The notes under the pieces were generated by a model. The model was not told the origin of the DNA, searched no databases, and saw nothing but the letters and a program-made list of their open reading frames with translations. Position numbers and translations under genes: made by a program. Source: Kappaphycus alvarezii (lineage: Eukaryota > Rhodophyta > Florideophyceae > Gigartinales > Solieriaceae). From it: a stretch of 64,000 nt of DNA. The stretch's first letter is position 1; every line of letters begins with the position of its first letter. The stretch is from assembly GCA_002205965.3 (NCBI GenBank), contig NADL03000478.1:1947001-2011000 (forward strand), written 5' to 3'. This document shows, in pieces, positions 23,991 through 38,783 of this stretch.

Positions 23991-26900
23991 GGGAGAGACG
24001 GCGCACCGAGTGAATGATCGCATTAATACATCAGTCGAATGGTTTTAAAGTTATATAAAAAAGTATCCAAATGCTCTGAAGAACATGCAGGGGACATGAA
24101 ATTATATTTATGCCCTATATAATATTTTTATTGGATCGTGATGTGTTTCTGATATATACATATCTAGATATCACTGATTCAATTATTAATGAAGCGATTG
24201 ATACAACCCGGCGTAGTGCAGTGGGGTGCAATCTAGTATAGCCACAGCAATACGACCATAAAATGTAACCCAAACACTGATAAATGAGGCAGAATATCAT
24301 GCATGCTGTAGAAAATTGGTTACGTCCTATTCAAAAAATAAAATCCTCGACAAGAACGAAAATCTATCAGGAAGATGTACATAATATAGAATATTTGGTT
24401 CACTATAAACTTGATCCCGAAATAGTCCGAAAAAGGTCCAAGATTAGTTCGGGCTGAACTGCCTTACTTTACATAAGTATTCTTATGTTATCGTACACTT
24501 TTCCATACGCCTGTGATGCACGCTACTCCGTTTTTACGACCAATTGCCTAGAAAAGGGATAAATAATTTGCCATTTAAAAATGACTGGGTTCGATACCGG
24601 TTTGACAAGAACTGATTCTCTGATTTAGCTTCAATTTCGTACTTTTCATAACCGCATTGAAATCAATTTGGCCTTTGTAATATAACAGGAATGAATTGGA
24701 CCGTCACGACATCTTAATAACCGATACCCCTGCTTTAAAATAATTATCTTTAACACTCAAATAAAACCAGAAGGCAAAACTGTAATTAATGATTTCTCTT
24801 ACGAGGGTATTTAGAGATGAAGAAACGGGATTATAACGAAATATACGTGGAATGTCTCATTTTGTAACTCTCAACACTCAGAAAATCAAAGGAATTGTTA
24901 TATCTGTTATGGTCAGGTGCGTTCGGTAAGTAGAAGCTTAAAGACTGTTTCAAAATCAATACTTATACCTGAAAGTGATAGCAGGGCATAAATTACTAGA
25001 TGACAAACGTATTCGTATCGCTAACGTGTTTATATAGAAATAACTCTATACCAACTAAAACAAGCCATGCAAAACCAAACACAGAATCAAAAAAGAGTTC
25101 GCAATATATACACATTCACCATGTATAGATCTGAAAAGCTCTAATTTGGTTTTTATAAATCAGAAAATTAGGCATTAAGTTATCACTTAATGTGTAATTT
25201 TCTGATTTATCTTCAGTAATTTTATGTTTGAGAGTTGAGAAAGTATAAACAACAGATAACAATCAACTTGGTTTTTTGCCGGATGTGTGGCAGGGTCAGA
25301 TTAATTTCTCTCCAATTAAAGTGGTTAGCTATTTCTTTAAAGAGTATATCATCTCTTTTCGCCCCCTATGCATCAGTTAAATTTTTATTACAGACACTTT
25401 AAGCCTTTGGTATTATTAAAATCCTAAAATATACTGCATGATACTGGAGCTAATCCAAAGGTCTTTCTTCATCATCAAGTTCTCCGCTAACAATAAAATA
25501 TCTGGAAACAGATCATGTTCTATAATTAGGTGCTAGTGTGAGCATAGCAAGAGATATTCTGAGAAATTTAGTTTTCTAGGAAGAAATTTTGGCGGAGATT
25601 ACTTCACCGTAGTGAGGCGGTGTGAGATCTTTCCTCAAAAGAACGGAAGTCGATACCAGGCAATTCACATGCCTAGTATTTTACGCGCCCTTATGTTTTG
25701 CTGAAGATTGTTTAGCATAATAAAATTTCTGAGCTTATTCCAGAGCTTTAGTGTAGCAATAAAACTAAATGAGACTTTTGATAACGCGGTTTAACGGGAA
25801 ATTTTCCATTCTGAAACCATGGAAATAATGGTACGCAGTATAATGAAAAGATTTCGTTTTTCAGTTTGGTATAGGAACTGCTTGACATAAGACTTGAGTT
25901 GCGAAATTTTACCGTTTCAAAAAAATAGTGGCACTGTTCAGCTTTTATTACACTGCAGAGCCTCATTACTTTTTCTGCGCAAAACTTGTTTTACTTTGCT
26001 TTCGAACCATTGCGCAGTGCTTGAATATTCCGGTTCAGGCTGCGGTCTCTGGTAAATTTTGAAGAAAGTTGGGGAACGGATGAGGTATCTAAGTACCTTA
26101 TTGCAAATCTAATCAACATTTGTGCCAGACTTCTCAAAATTTTTCAAGTTCAAGTTGACAAACTGCGCGGGTTCTATAGCTCCAGCCGTCTGGCAGTCTG
26201 AAACTCGTACCATACTGACGGAAGGTTCCGACGGTCTCAATTATTTCTACTTGGTACTTTTCTATTGTAGCACAATCCCTCAGACTGCTCAATATACACA
26301 GGCAAGATATTTAAGGACATAAAAAAATTTATTACTGGGCAGTATTTTCGTGTTAGTGTACTAACAAACTGACAGTATCTGTTGAAACTACGAAAAATGT
26401 GAGCGTAGGGCAGAACAAATATATTCTGTTACTTTACATCTAAACTCATGCATTTTATTGTGTTTTACCCACTCCTTTTTTCGGTAAGACCAAGTTCGAA
26501 TGGGTGATGATTTGGATAAGTTTTTTCTTCCATCGTCAGGTTAAGGCAATTGTTGACCCATAAAGAGCAAGAATTGTTTGCCCGCGCAGAAATTGAGTTT
26601 CATTCACACGAGTTAATCCTCCGAAAATAAGAAAGCCAGTTTAGCAATATAAAAATCTACGCCCACTCGATTCGCCTAAATTCTCCAAAAGCCATTATAT
26701 CACGAGAGTGTTTTGTGGGACCGGTCTGGACTGTGTAATTTTGCAGTAGTATGAAATGTGTACGAGCAGAACAGAAAAAATGACGGTGAGTCATATTTTT
26801 TTCTGTGAAAGTCAGAGAAGACACTGCAATGAGAGAAATTTGACTGGGCATATAATTGAATAATAAAAATAATCTAGAAGTCCAAACTGTACTCACTTCG

Positions 26901-29900
26901 GGCTACGTTTCTTGGCAAAACTGTAGAGGATTTATGAAAAACTAATGAAGTTTCATTTTTCTTAGTTGACGGCTATAGCTTGGATACGGATAAATGTGAA
27001 ATCAGTAGAGTCAAAAAAAGAAATTTCGTGATCATCACTATGTCTAAGATTGAAAAATTCAACCCGCGTCTGAATAAATCAAATCATCCGTAATGACCCA
27101 ATATCTAGCTTCGTACATATCCGTGGCACAAATGCTTATATTTAATTCGTTTTAAATGCGGAATAAACTCTAAAATATCCTGTAGCACCAACAGAAATCA
27201 TAAATACACATTACAAGAGACCATTTACTATTCAATCGAAGTCAAGAAACAATGAGCGCAATTTCAGCCTCAGAATTTCTGCTCATAATATTTTAATACA
27301 TAAAAATATTTCTTAACACTATATTTCTTAAAATCGGTTCATGAAACATATATTGATGAAGGAGATTTTCACGGAGATTTAGATCAAAAACTTCGAGATT
27401 TCATTAAGATGATATTTCCAATCTCCTCCCAACACCCTGAAACCGTATGCGGCACTTAATCGTAAAAATTCTGCCATACGGACCAATCCATTCTATATGA
27501 TAAAAATGTTGTTTTGGCGACATGGAACGCAGCACCGGGTATCCAAGAGGATTACAGTTAGGTTTATGTTCTCTCATGTTCTCCCATAAGGTATAATTAA
27601 TTAGAATGATTACTTCTATCTACTGCGAAATAGTAACACTAAGTATATGAATGCTGGAGTGTGAATGCTCATTATAGCCGGTGAATTGATACGAAAATCA
27701 GGCCGCATATTTGTATTTTAGGTGTTCCAGCTTTTTAAAAAATGAAACCAAAGCAGAGAAAATATTTAACTCGGGTAATAAAGCTTCAAAAAATTTACAC
27801 TTTGGGATACGAGGATAGAAGATCCGAAAATAAAGCTGACCAAGGAGCTGTATGCAAAACTATCAGTAGAATAAAGCGACCTAGATCTCCGTGAAGGGGA
27901 GATGCAGGTTCAATGGGAGAGGTGGGAAAGTAAAAAATGTTTTTGTAATATAATCCTTTATTCAAACAGCAAAATCATTTTTGTCAAAGATCTGTATTTT
28001 TTACAGCTAAAATACATGAATTCCAGAAGAATAGACTTTTCTTCGTAAAAAGAGCAATTTCTGATACCTGTATCTCCTTGGTCGAAGCGAAATGTGGGAT
28101 ATTATTTAATAACTACTGTCCTTATATTTTTGTTCGATGGAAACCAGTAAACATATCGTTTAAATGCGGAAATCTGTAGATATCTTGGTAATAATACGAC
28201 TACTGCATCAATTTGAGAAGCAAATGTTTAAAATTACCATACCTAAAAGGTTTTAATATACTGACTATTAAATGCAATTTTAGAGCATGGTTTCAACTGC
28301 TTCATCTAGAGAGCAAAATGTAGTGTTACCACTCAATGTAGAGGCCGTGTAATGCGCAAATTGTTCGAGCGGAAGGGTTCACAGGCTTACAGATTAAGCC
28401 AAGAAATATTTTGTGACCAAGATATAAACCTTGTTGATATCTAATGTGTCCTTATGGTTTTATTATTGTATTTGATAGACGTCATTAAAATCTAATTAAG
28501 TAAGTAAAGAACATTTTATTTCTTGTATCGATTACGGGTACAGGGGGTTTTCTTTCTAAGAAATAGAACACCTAGTCACAAAATAAACTCCTATTTTGTA
28601 TAAATAGCTGTATAAATCCCCAAAAAACTCAAAAGTGTGTGTAAAAAAATTATCAAACTTGTTTTCTGTACAAAATCATCATAAAATAGCTGTAATATTT
28701 ATAGAGAAGTAAACGTAACAGCTGCTGGATTAAAACAGAGGTTGTACAGAGTATTTTTCAATTCTAAATGATTTTCTCTCACCACGAAAATCTGAAAGGA
28801 AATTCTTCTATAGCAACCATAGTATAAAAATTATGACCCTTTTTTGTTGTGAAAGGGATAATTGCTCTAAAAGTGAAAAATGTGCCTGAATATGGAATGT
28901 TAGAAGCTCAACACGTGCTCTCATGAGAGTTTCGAGTATCAACTTCTTAAAATAACTGAACTTTTATCAGTATCGCATACAATTCAGAGTGCTGTACAGA
29001 TGAAACTTGTATGGATAGACCTCTTGTGTTCCTATTTTATTTAAAACATACTTCCGCTTCATATTGCAAATACCTTGCAGTGCCCTGTGACAGCAGACTA
29101 AAATCGTGTTAAATAAACTTGTTTGTTCAACAAAAATGGGTTGAAAATACTACATTAAATGAACGCATATAAATCTTTAACATCAAAGGGATGAAACGCG
29201 TTTGGAAAATCACTTAATATGCATCACAAAATAAACAAAAACTAATTTTCTTTGACATAAATTGATTTAGTTCCAGTGATTCGCAGTATTTAGGTGCTAG
29301 TTTTTCAAATGAAAGTTCTGCGGAAGATACCTAGAGCCAACATGGAAGCAATTTTCGAAAGTAGAAAGGCTCTATTTGGAGTTAACTTTATATATTATGT
29401 GTTATTGGCATAAATAAAACCGATTTTTGGTCATTACATGCTGAATAAACTGAAAAGAGTTCAACGAGTAAAATAACTTTAATTGGAGAGCAAATGTTTC
29501 TTGGTTCCAATTTTTTGAAACATGAACAATCTGGTATTAGCAATGAGGGAAATTGTCCGTGCGGACTGTAACCAAGAAAAAATTTACAAAAAGCGCCTTC
29601 AGCTCAGATTTCCCGCTATTTTACTCGGTCTGTTCTACCAGTAAATTTTGTTGAAGAGAAAAGTTAAGGAGATGCCGGTTTTGCACGATGCAAAACTATA
29701 GGTACCATTACAAGTCGCTTGTTAGATTAATAGGATGATGAAGACGTTAGATGATGAAAATTTCTTGTCTTCTGTGATTCTATTAGTTCAAAGAATTTAT
29801 AAATGTAAGGTTAATTTAAGAATTTGCTCAAACACTATCCATATGTATCTGACGCCGCGTATTTCACATTGAACTCAGAGGCTTTTCAAAGAGCATTTTA

Positions 29901-32900
29901 GCCTCTGTTGTCAATGGGGATATTTTACATACATGTGGACAACATTTAGCTCAATGTTTAAGTAAAAATTAAACTTTTGTCTTTTAGGTTCTTCTAAATA
30001 CTTTTGCTAAAGTAGTAAAGCAACTCTAAAACAAACGTAAATATGTTTATAGCGCTGCTTTGATACCGGCTTACTTTTTACCATCCAATAAGCTTCTATT
30101 TATGTGTCAATTTGCCGCGTTTTCGCTTTTATTACCTTTAGGTGGTTTCTTTTGTCTAATTTTGTAAAATAGAAACAATTTAAAACCAATTTAATCTAGT
30201 TTTAAGTCTCCAGAGTTATTGTTGAGTATGCTTTTACCGGTAAAAAAAATTCTTTGCTACGATTAGTGTAGAATATATAACACTATACAGATTTTTCTTC
30301 ATACAAGGACAAGTTTGGCATCATATGGGGAAAGCGTGATCGCGGATAGACACAAGAAGTCGTAGGCTTTATTAATTAGGGTGAACGAGGCTCTTATAAA
30401 ATTAGTTCCGGCCACTCTTATGTATTTGTCTTTAAATGCCACATAAGAATTCGAAACCGGTTCTGTATCTGATGCTGAGATTTTTTCAAAAGTCCCCACG
30501 AATGAAGGGTTTTACAAATGCGTGACTTTTCACCAGGTCAGATTTTTAAACGGATTTTATTTAGAAATATTTTCGATGTAATTTGTGACTGTAAGGTAGA
30601 ATATTTTCAAATACAAAACTAAAGAATTACAGAATTTTTGACTCTAAATGGATTATATCATCTGGTTAGTAATACTCCTGAATTTCTACTGCGTAAGGTT
30701 TCCCACGCTTGTCTTCTATTATTGCTCAAGGATATGTTCGTGACTATAACAAGCAATTAACTACCTCCTAATTTCAGTAATAATTTATTTTTTCTATTTT
30801 CCACGCCAGACTAACTGCCCATGATGAACATAGAGCGATCTAAGTTAATTGGATTTGAACATATAGGCTTTAAATAAACTTTCATCCCTCTAGAAATTCC
30901 CTATTTTCAGATGCATTTCTACCGTTTTGGATATTCACATGATTCAAAGATGATTGACGCAGTCCAATATGGTCCCAAAGTAATCTTTTTTCGTGGCATG
31001 GATTGATATGGCGTTTTATGTTTTCAGTCCGGAATAGGTCATTTGTATCAGCCGGAGTAAGCGTCTCTCGGAGTTCCCGTGTGTCTCTCTTATTTCTATT
31101 AAGGACAAGATACGTATTTACGGAGTAAATTGTAAGCCTAGATAACCTGGATAGTGTAGGGAAATATTTGCGGCTATACACTGGACCATGCTATAAAGAC
31201 CCTCCTCATATACAGTTATTTTCCCCTAAATAATACATATTATTTACATTTAATTGATTTAATTTACAGTATTTTTAGTTACTTCTGTTAAGATAGATGT
31301 AAAATAATTTGCAGAAATTAGAAGTCATAACCAAAAAAGGCCTCAGAAACAATTTTAAGTGACCCCTATAATTTTTAGATCACGATAAAACTCTTCTCAA
31401 GCTGATTTCAACGATAGCTATTTGAAACAAAAAATAATTCTTATGTAAAATTATCAATCTTCAGAAATTCTTATTGCGATGGCTTGTGAAAAAATGACCA
31501 TGATTAACTTTTTTGTGAACATTCAAATTTAAATTATTTCGAATTCGATTTTTTGTTTCAATTATTTACACCCGACTCAGTACAAACTACTAATTTAATA
31601 CACAAAAATTCCTATATAGAAGTATTTTTACGATTCTTTCCGTATCGTTTCGAAATTTAATTATAATGAATTGGTCATGTGCTCAGATACATTTTTTTCT
31701 GCGAGACCTCTCTGCCATTGTTTTTCTTACCTAGGATAATAATGATATATTCCCTTAACTATGAGTTAACTGGAGAGGCAAAAGGGGGAGACCAAAAGTA
31801 AAAAAGGCCTGGAAGATGGAGGAAAAGGGAGCACTGAATGAATCAGATGTGAAAATCTGAATGTACTGGCAATTATATTTTAAATTTTTTTGGGGGGCTT
31901 TAGAATTTGTACACTACCTAAAATCAATTTTGTAAATTTAGTACAGTTCTCAGATCACAGACCATATTCAACATTTATTGAAATTGTTTCCTTGGCTCTT
32001 CTCTTTAGTACAGTAGCATTAATCTCTCCCTTTCATGCATACAATTTACTATAATCAGAGTATAGACTTACTTCTGGCAATCAATAAAGAACGCCCTCTA
32101 CAGAGTAGCATACGGACTGTGTATCACCGTCTGAAATATTCAATTAAGCCGAAATTATTTCGAAACTTCAACCGTCGTTCCCCTTGGACCGATACTACAT
32201 AATATAAGTCCCGGAAGACGTACACGAGGCTATGTTTCAAAATACTGCCTGCTAGCCTTTGACCAGACTTGGTATGCTACATCATGGAGTACCAAATGAC
32301 ACGTATGTTGCAATTTTTGTGTATTTTTTGGTGGCACATCAACAGTGACTGAGACAAGTTCTCCTTTGTCCATTATAGGCACTGAGCGGATGAGCGATGA
32401 AAAATATGCTCCGCACACTCATATGCAGCTATACGATTCATCAAATGATGAACATGTGAACTCATCCTCTGCTTTTCTTGAGTAGATATTATCCTCAAGC
32501 TGGCCATTTCTTTCAACATTTCCACAATGTTTCAAAAAATACATTATTACTGCCTTAATTTACTGCTACACCCAATAAATGAACTACAGGAACGGCTTAG
32601 GCGGTATATCTAGCGTTATTAGCTCTGTTTCCGATATTTCGTGCGCCTTTTCACAATTCTACGCCTAGTTTAGCTACAAGGACTGTAAATCCGAGATTTA
32701 TGGGGTGAATGTAAGGCAGGGAAAAACTTCACCGCTATCAAATCGCGAGCTCATGCACAGACAGAAAGCGCGCTCATCGAATTTCTGAAATCCAGAGTAT
32801 GCATCGCTCTGCCTCCGAATTCTCCTTCTCCTCGAATTTTCGTTGTTCACCGTGTAAAATTCTTTTCTCTACTGCTTTTTACCTCTACGACCACGATATA

Positions 32901-33585
32901 TCCCAGAAAAGCCGCAAATGCCTCGAATAGCAACGCAATCATTTCTGCCCGCTTCCAGAAAAATATGCAGTCACCACAGAATCATGGCCTCTATTTGATT
33001 AGGACAGCCCAATTGACTGCGCTTTGTTGTTTCGACCAAGTTGAATAGCAGTTTTTTTTGACTACGTTAATAAAGTTGTTATATTTCAATGTAATCAATA
33101 CATTTTTTACATTTCAGTTGAAATTGCTTAAACCGTTTACTGCTCGAAAGCTAAGTATTTAGAACATTGTAGGTATTAAGCAGTTAGCTCAGTGCATTAA
33201 TTTGCTCATTTAATCAAATTGTAATGTATCTAAAAAGGGTCCATAGTTCTCAAATCGTATCGACCAAATAAACGAAACGCTTCTCGCCTTTCACATGCAA
33301 ACGCCCAGGAAACTATGGTAAACTCCGATATTTCGGCTACTACTGTAGTAGAGTGTTATACTACGGAAACCTACGGCATGGATACGGACGGCAAGTATTC
33401 AACATTCAATTACACTTCCGCGCCGCCAGTCCTACCGTAGCTCGAATTACAGACCCTTTTCATCCGGAAAAGCCCCTAGAAACATAATACATCCTTCAAA
33501 AATTAATGTTCGCCAAAGACCAACGGTCACGTACCTCCCAATGCAGGATGGATGGACTCGAATATAAAACCAAATAATTTTTCTA
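23991..33585. other. AT-rich gene-free block
   Basis: Base composition drops sharply near 24.0 kb and stays AT-rich. No open frame longer than about 100 codons is present, and none with a recognisable domain. A strong hairpin at 25,155-25,210 is the only clear structure. Decayed transposon DNA is the likely content. Confidence 0.6.
25155..25210. repeat. Near-perfect hairpin, 26-bp arms, 4-base loop
   Basis: The arms are 25,155-25,180 and 25,185-25,210 with loop tatc. The left arm starts ataaatcagaaaatta and the right arm ends taattttctgatttat. Only two positions (GG against CA's complement) fail to pair. It could be a foldback element end, a tiny MITE or a hairpin-forming replication or RNA element. 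Confidence 0.85.
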
Positions 33586-33589
33586 CAAA

Positions 33590-33815
33590 TGCTCCCGTGC
33601 GCCATTCGATCCGCTAAAATCCCCGTTGGACGCGTATCGTCATTACGATAACCTAGTACCCGTCTTTGGCCGAAACATATATCTAACCACAACTAAAAAG
33701 AACTAATCTGTATACTTTATCCATAGCTATGAACGAAAAATAATCTTTTCGCTGAGGAACTTCGTCAAACATTAGCAAGTGGTTAGCTAGTACCAGCTAA
33801 TCCTTCCTCAATCTA
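33590..33815 (+). mobile_element. Possible PIF/Harbinger transposase scrap
   Basis: The frame from 33,590 reads DAYRHYDNLVPVFGR and runs to a stop at 33,704. The next frame continues VYFIHSYERKIIFSLRNF. An aromatic-rich segment followed by DL-V-x-FGR, and then a helical FI-x-x-Y stretch, is how PIF/Harbinger-type transposases look ahead of their catalytic domain. No DDE residues are found downstream, so this is a short decayed piece at best. Confidence 0.35.
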
Positions 33816-36800
33816 TCATTCTAAACTCACGAATATTTCCCTGTTTCCACTTCCTCACTAGAACAATCTGATAGCGGCCACAAAAGCAAACCAAGTACTC
33901 ACCTTATGCTTTTTATACAAACCATACAGCAACTTGGTTTGCTTTATTACCATCAAATACATAAATGTTATTGTTAACGCCATGGCTTTCACAAAACATG
34001 CTATAGTTGGACATTAGACCTCACAAATTCCCCCTATCCCGCACTACCTGGACTGGATAAACCTGAATACACCAAAAATTATCAGTTATGTCGCCACATT
34101 GAGCCAAGACTACCGTAAATTTTCTGAAAAGAATTCACGGAAAATGCCATCAACTGCTCGTTAAGGAGTGCGAATACGATTATAGGTTTTTAAATTCTAA
34201 TATTGGAAGGGAAAATGTAATTATTATATCCATAGTTCGCCGGTAACTCAATTAAATACCACAAGCCGCATAATGGAGGAAATTTTCGTGACTTTGAAGA
34301 CTCTATCGCAACTACAGACTGCAAAATTTAAAAAAATAAGGCCCAACAACGATCGTTCTGATTTCCACCCAGTTTTCAATTTCAGAAGTTTTTATCGGAA
34401 TGAATTTCCCACAGAACCGCGTGGGGCACCGCGTTTTTTTATCCCAAGCCCCTCTTCGCTGCAGTTTGGAACAATAAGGTGTAGTATTTGAGAAACGAGG
34501 TAAAAGGCTAAGACGGACCATGTCACACTCTATTATTCGCAATTTTCACGATGATTAAGTACCATAAAGTGCAGTTCCACTTATTTTGAACCCATCAAAA
34601 CATGGCACATATACACATTACATGTTTAACTAGTTCATATTTGTCAATCATCATGAAAATAAGTACGTCTATTACTGAAAATATGGACTCAAAGTCATTT
34701 TCGAACGCCTTTCTCATCGCAATAACTATACCTACAGGCATCGTAGCATTACAAGGCAAAAAAATCTTCTCTGCAGTGGGAGAAGTGATTCGCCTCATCA
34801 CTTCTTGAAATATTGACCTAGATGAAACTTTAGACAGAAGGAAACAGATATATTTGCTCACTAACGAAAACATCGGTAATGACAAATATGTAGTACAATG
34901 CTCTCTATGAGAAGAAATCTATAAAATCAAATCACGCCCTGTTAAACAAGAATATATTCAGGCCACATGGTGCTTGTTTTTATCATTTCATAAAGATTAT
35001 TGAACCAGGCCCTTCATTAATACAACAATATTGAAATTATTAGAATAAAGAATTAATTTGAGCCAAGAACCACTAACCAATGTCCTTATCTCAAGAAACC
35101 ACTTAGTTTCGGTAGAAACTATATGAAAGGCTTCGGCAGATTTCCGTGGATAGTGATGCCGGATTCCAGAAATGCTCTGTTGGCACCCAATGAATCGAAA
35201 AGAAAAAGGCTTGCAAAAAATTCTTCCGTGAAAACATATCTACAATGAAAACGCTCTAGGAAATTTTCGACGTTCTGATCCGAGAATTGTAGACCTCATA
35301 TTTTCCATATAGTCATAATTTGAAGGCATATGCTTGGAAACCGGAGCCTACCTATATTTCTCCGGGCATTTCCGAGCAGCTTCTTCATGCAAAACGGCTA
35401 AGGTCAAATTCATAAATCAATTTCACACACACAAACACACTTCCGTTTCTGTTACGGATGCTTTGCAAAAATTCCAGTTCGAGTAACCACCCCCGATGAT
35501 GGATTTCTTTTTATATAAGTGGACTTCGTCAGAGCGGATATATCAATGATTCCCGCAGTAGACTTACTTTACCTGTAAAGAAAGGTTGCAGAAACCACCA
35601 GCAATTTATTTTTCAGCAAAAGTTGAACTGAAAAATTATAATAACACAAAAAAGCGGTCAACTCTACGTCATGCGGAATTTCAGCTTCAACGTTTTCACA
35701 GAGAAAGGATTGAGATTTATGCACTAACACTTCTTCAATCCATACGCAAAGGAAATCTACGAAGCATTGGCAAGGGCTCACCCAAACAAAACGTTCCAAA
35801 TAACAATACAAACTCGCAACGAAATGTCACAATCCGGTGCAACCTCGAAAAAATTCTCTTTGAAACCAGGATCCTTTTAGTTATCTCTCCCAAACCCGCG
35901 CAATATTTAAAGTTATGCTTGCTCTGGATCTTATTTATAAGTAATTAGCGATATTCTTCACTTTGTCGACTTCCAAACTCTCTAAAATTGCACCCAAGTC
36001 CCAACTGTGAAATCTTCAATGATATTGTGGGCGCTCTTTTCAACTGGTACGGAACGGTGAACATTTGGTTCCCGCATAAAATCAAAACTTAGCAAGGATT
36101 CTTCTTTGTTTCACCGCGATACCGATCCATAAGAACTGTGGTCGGTATGTAAAAATAATTATCTGAATTAGAACCTTGAAAAATACTTTGACCCTTAGCA
36201 AAGATACTACCAGCCTCAACGCCGAATCCTCCAAAATCCCATTTCGATCATGCCGGCGTAGAGTTTACCCTCTCTCTACAATTATACATCAAAACTTAGA
36301 TCTTAAAATGAATGCGGGCGTACTGCTCCCATTTATTATCTTTCAAGTAATCATGCAAAGTTTTCCTGCCTTCAAAACATATTTACCAAACACATTGTAC
36401 AGAATGAGAGCTCTGGTAGCAGCTCTTACCTAAATGGAAACGATCACGTGTCAACTATGGATCCCGAGGGAATTTTCATTCAGTCTACCGGCCGCCAAGA
36501 ACTCTTACTTCGAATTCTGTCAAAGACATAACTCTTACTTATTGGAAAAAGAGTAAGTCTTGTGGACTGATTCCTTGAAAAGAACTCGTCTTGAAAAAGA
36601 AGAGGCCTTTCTTGGATCGCACAGTTAAGTAGCTCAGCACTAAATATCCCAATTACTTTCTTACATTCGAGATTTAAACTATCTCAAAGACGAGTAGTCT
36701 CAAAGACGAGTGGTCCCACATTTCATGTTCAATGTTCCACCAAATTGGAGCAAAGTTGAAGAAAAATCGAGCTTTTTATCCTTTTTCACTTATCATTGAA

Positions 36801-38780
36801 ACTTCCATTCCTTCTGACCCTCTTTGTATAAAAAAATAATATTTCGAAACCAAAAGAAAGAAAATATTACCAGTAGTTGATAGAGTTACTTGAAAAGTTG
36901 TTCTTAAATTAAGTTTTAGATTTTTTCGACATACTCGACGGGCACCTTGTCCTCTCCATTAAAGATGTCAAAAAGTACAGAAACGTACAAAAAATTATTC
37001 CTAGTATAAGGTCACTGCAAAATGACCTAAACTTTACATTAATACGTAACTCTTCGTCAGTAATACACCCGTACCGTCCCTTCAATATTCGCCAGTTCCG
37101 CCTTTTTGCGACAGATACATGGTTTTATACAAGTCTACCTTCAGCCCAAAGAGCAAGATTTGCGAAATTGGCATAGTAAGCCTAACAAAGAGCTAAACTT
37201 TTCATCAGAAGAAATTCTGCATCCAACAAAACTGTTCCATGGTCTCTCGGATGAAGGAGAAAACTTTAGTTGTACCATAGGAACTTAACTCAATATAAAA
37301 TTGCATTTAAACCTTCTTCTCTTGATATATCGCTCTAGTTGACACATGAGTCGAAGGACCTAATTGGCGCAATTTTTGTTTCCGTCGACGAATATTTCAT
37401 TTATGGCGATGAAAAATTATCCAAAATGTCTGAAAAGAATCCGCAAAGCTTCGATTCTAAAACGCTTGATTTCAGAAATACCAAGTCTACAGGAGTGTGC
37501 GTTGAGAAAACCCTAAATGGAATCATTCTCCATCGGAAGTCCTTAGTCGCAACTATCTAAAAAAGGCTTAGTTCTACCTTCTCCTACTTCTTATCTCTTC
37601 GTGGGGCGCCATTAATTTTTCTTCACACTTTCGTCAACATTTGGAGAGCAACTAACTTCGCTTATCTAATCACTAAGAGAAAATTTAGCATCGATAATAT
37701 CAACCAACCCATCCAACTCATTTAAAAATCCACCTAACACGCCACCTCCATCTAGCAATCCCAAACTGGAAATTTACATCCTTCATTTCAAAGTATTCTC
37801 AGACCCTTCTTTTCCAAACAACGCCGATCTAACATCAAAACGCGCTTACATCATCCTGCTCGTCGACAAATATGGCGAGTACCATGAATCTTCGTCATCG
37901 AGTCGTTCTTTCATTCAGGTAGTCTATTTTGTTCTGGATAGCGAATGTTACGAGTTTGCAGGAGCATTTAACTATACTTGACCACTGTACAAATATGTGT
38001 ATTCAAGATATGATCAAAACATATAGGCCAACAACTTTGCATATTCTAGTTTACTCTTTAGTTTCATTGAAAAATGCTCTTTTACCAGATAAAAGTGACT
38101 TATGGTCACATTTAAGAGCTTTCAGAACCCATAATTCCAAGAATAAATCTATTGTACAGGCATTTATTTTGCTAAAATCTACTATGCTGGCACCGTCATA
38201 AATATTTCAAGTTGTATCCTTCCTTTACCCATGCAGTAAAACCTTGCTAGAATCAACTCTCAATGTAGAGAACCACCCACAATAATCAAGTAGTATTGCG
38301 CCAACAAACAGGAATATTCCAAATTTTAATAAAAAAATCATGATCTCTTGCTGACTCAATAAAAGTAACTGTGGTTTTGTCGTCTTTGTGCACAATGCAC
38401 ATTGCCACTGGGCAAATGAATACAATTTCTCATGACCATACAGCCAGGTAATAACCCGATGAAGTTAAGTGTCAATCTGTTCTAGAGACAATACCGTCCT
38501 TCCACGGCGCGAACTCACCCCATCCCCACTCAAAATCCACCTCTCGCAACTAATGTACCCTAACCATGCTAAAGAAAACTTAAAAGAGCCAAATAGAGGG
38601 CATTTGCTCTTGAGCACGACATACAGAAGGATCAAAATGAGGACTTCAGCCAGTCAACTCTCTCCGTTCTGTGTAGTGTAAGAATAAGTTCAGGATCACG
38701 TTTCTACCGCACAAAACAGTCATATCACGCACAGTCAAAAAAACATGTACAAAAATATATCACCATCAACATAAACGTCC
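33816..38780. other. AT-rich gene-free block
   Basis: The longest frames are about 100-120 codons (35,586-35,948) with no recognisable motif. A short direct repeat, tctcaaagacgagt, occurs twice in tandem near 36,683-36,712. I see nothing else supported. Confidence 0.5.
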
Positions 38781-38783
38781 AAG

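Noticed and set aside
24590-24605. ggttcgatacc, a tRNA B-box-like sequence
   Set aside because: No matching A box or stems upstream; expected by chance in this length.
34660-34740. DSKSFSNAFLIAITIPTGI, weakly like a cytochrome oxidase subunit I segment (possible mitochondrial insertion)
   Set aside because: Only seven of nineteen positions agree and the match does not continue on either side; too weak to claim.
35586-35948. 120-codon plus-strand frame in the AT-rich block
   Set aside because: It has no ATG at its edge and no recognisable motif; probably chance.
36683-36712. Short tandem tctcaaagacgagt as a CRISPR-like or satellite start
   Set aside because: Only two copies with no spacers; a minor local duplication.
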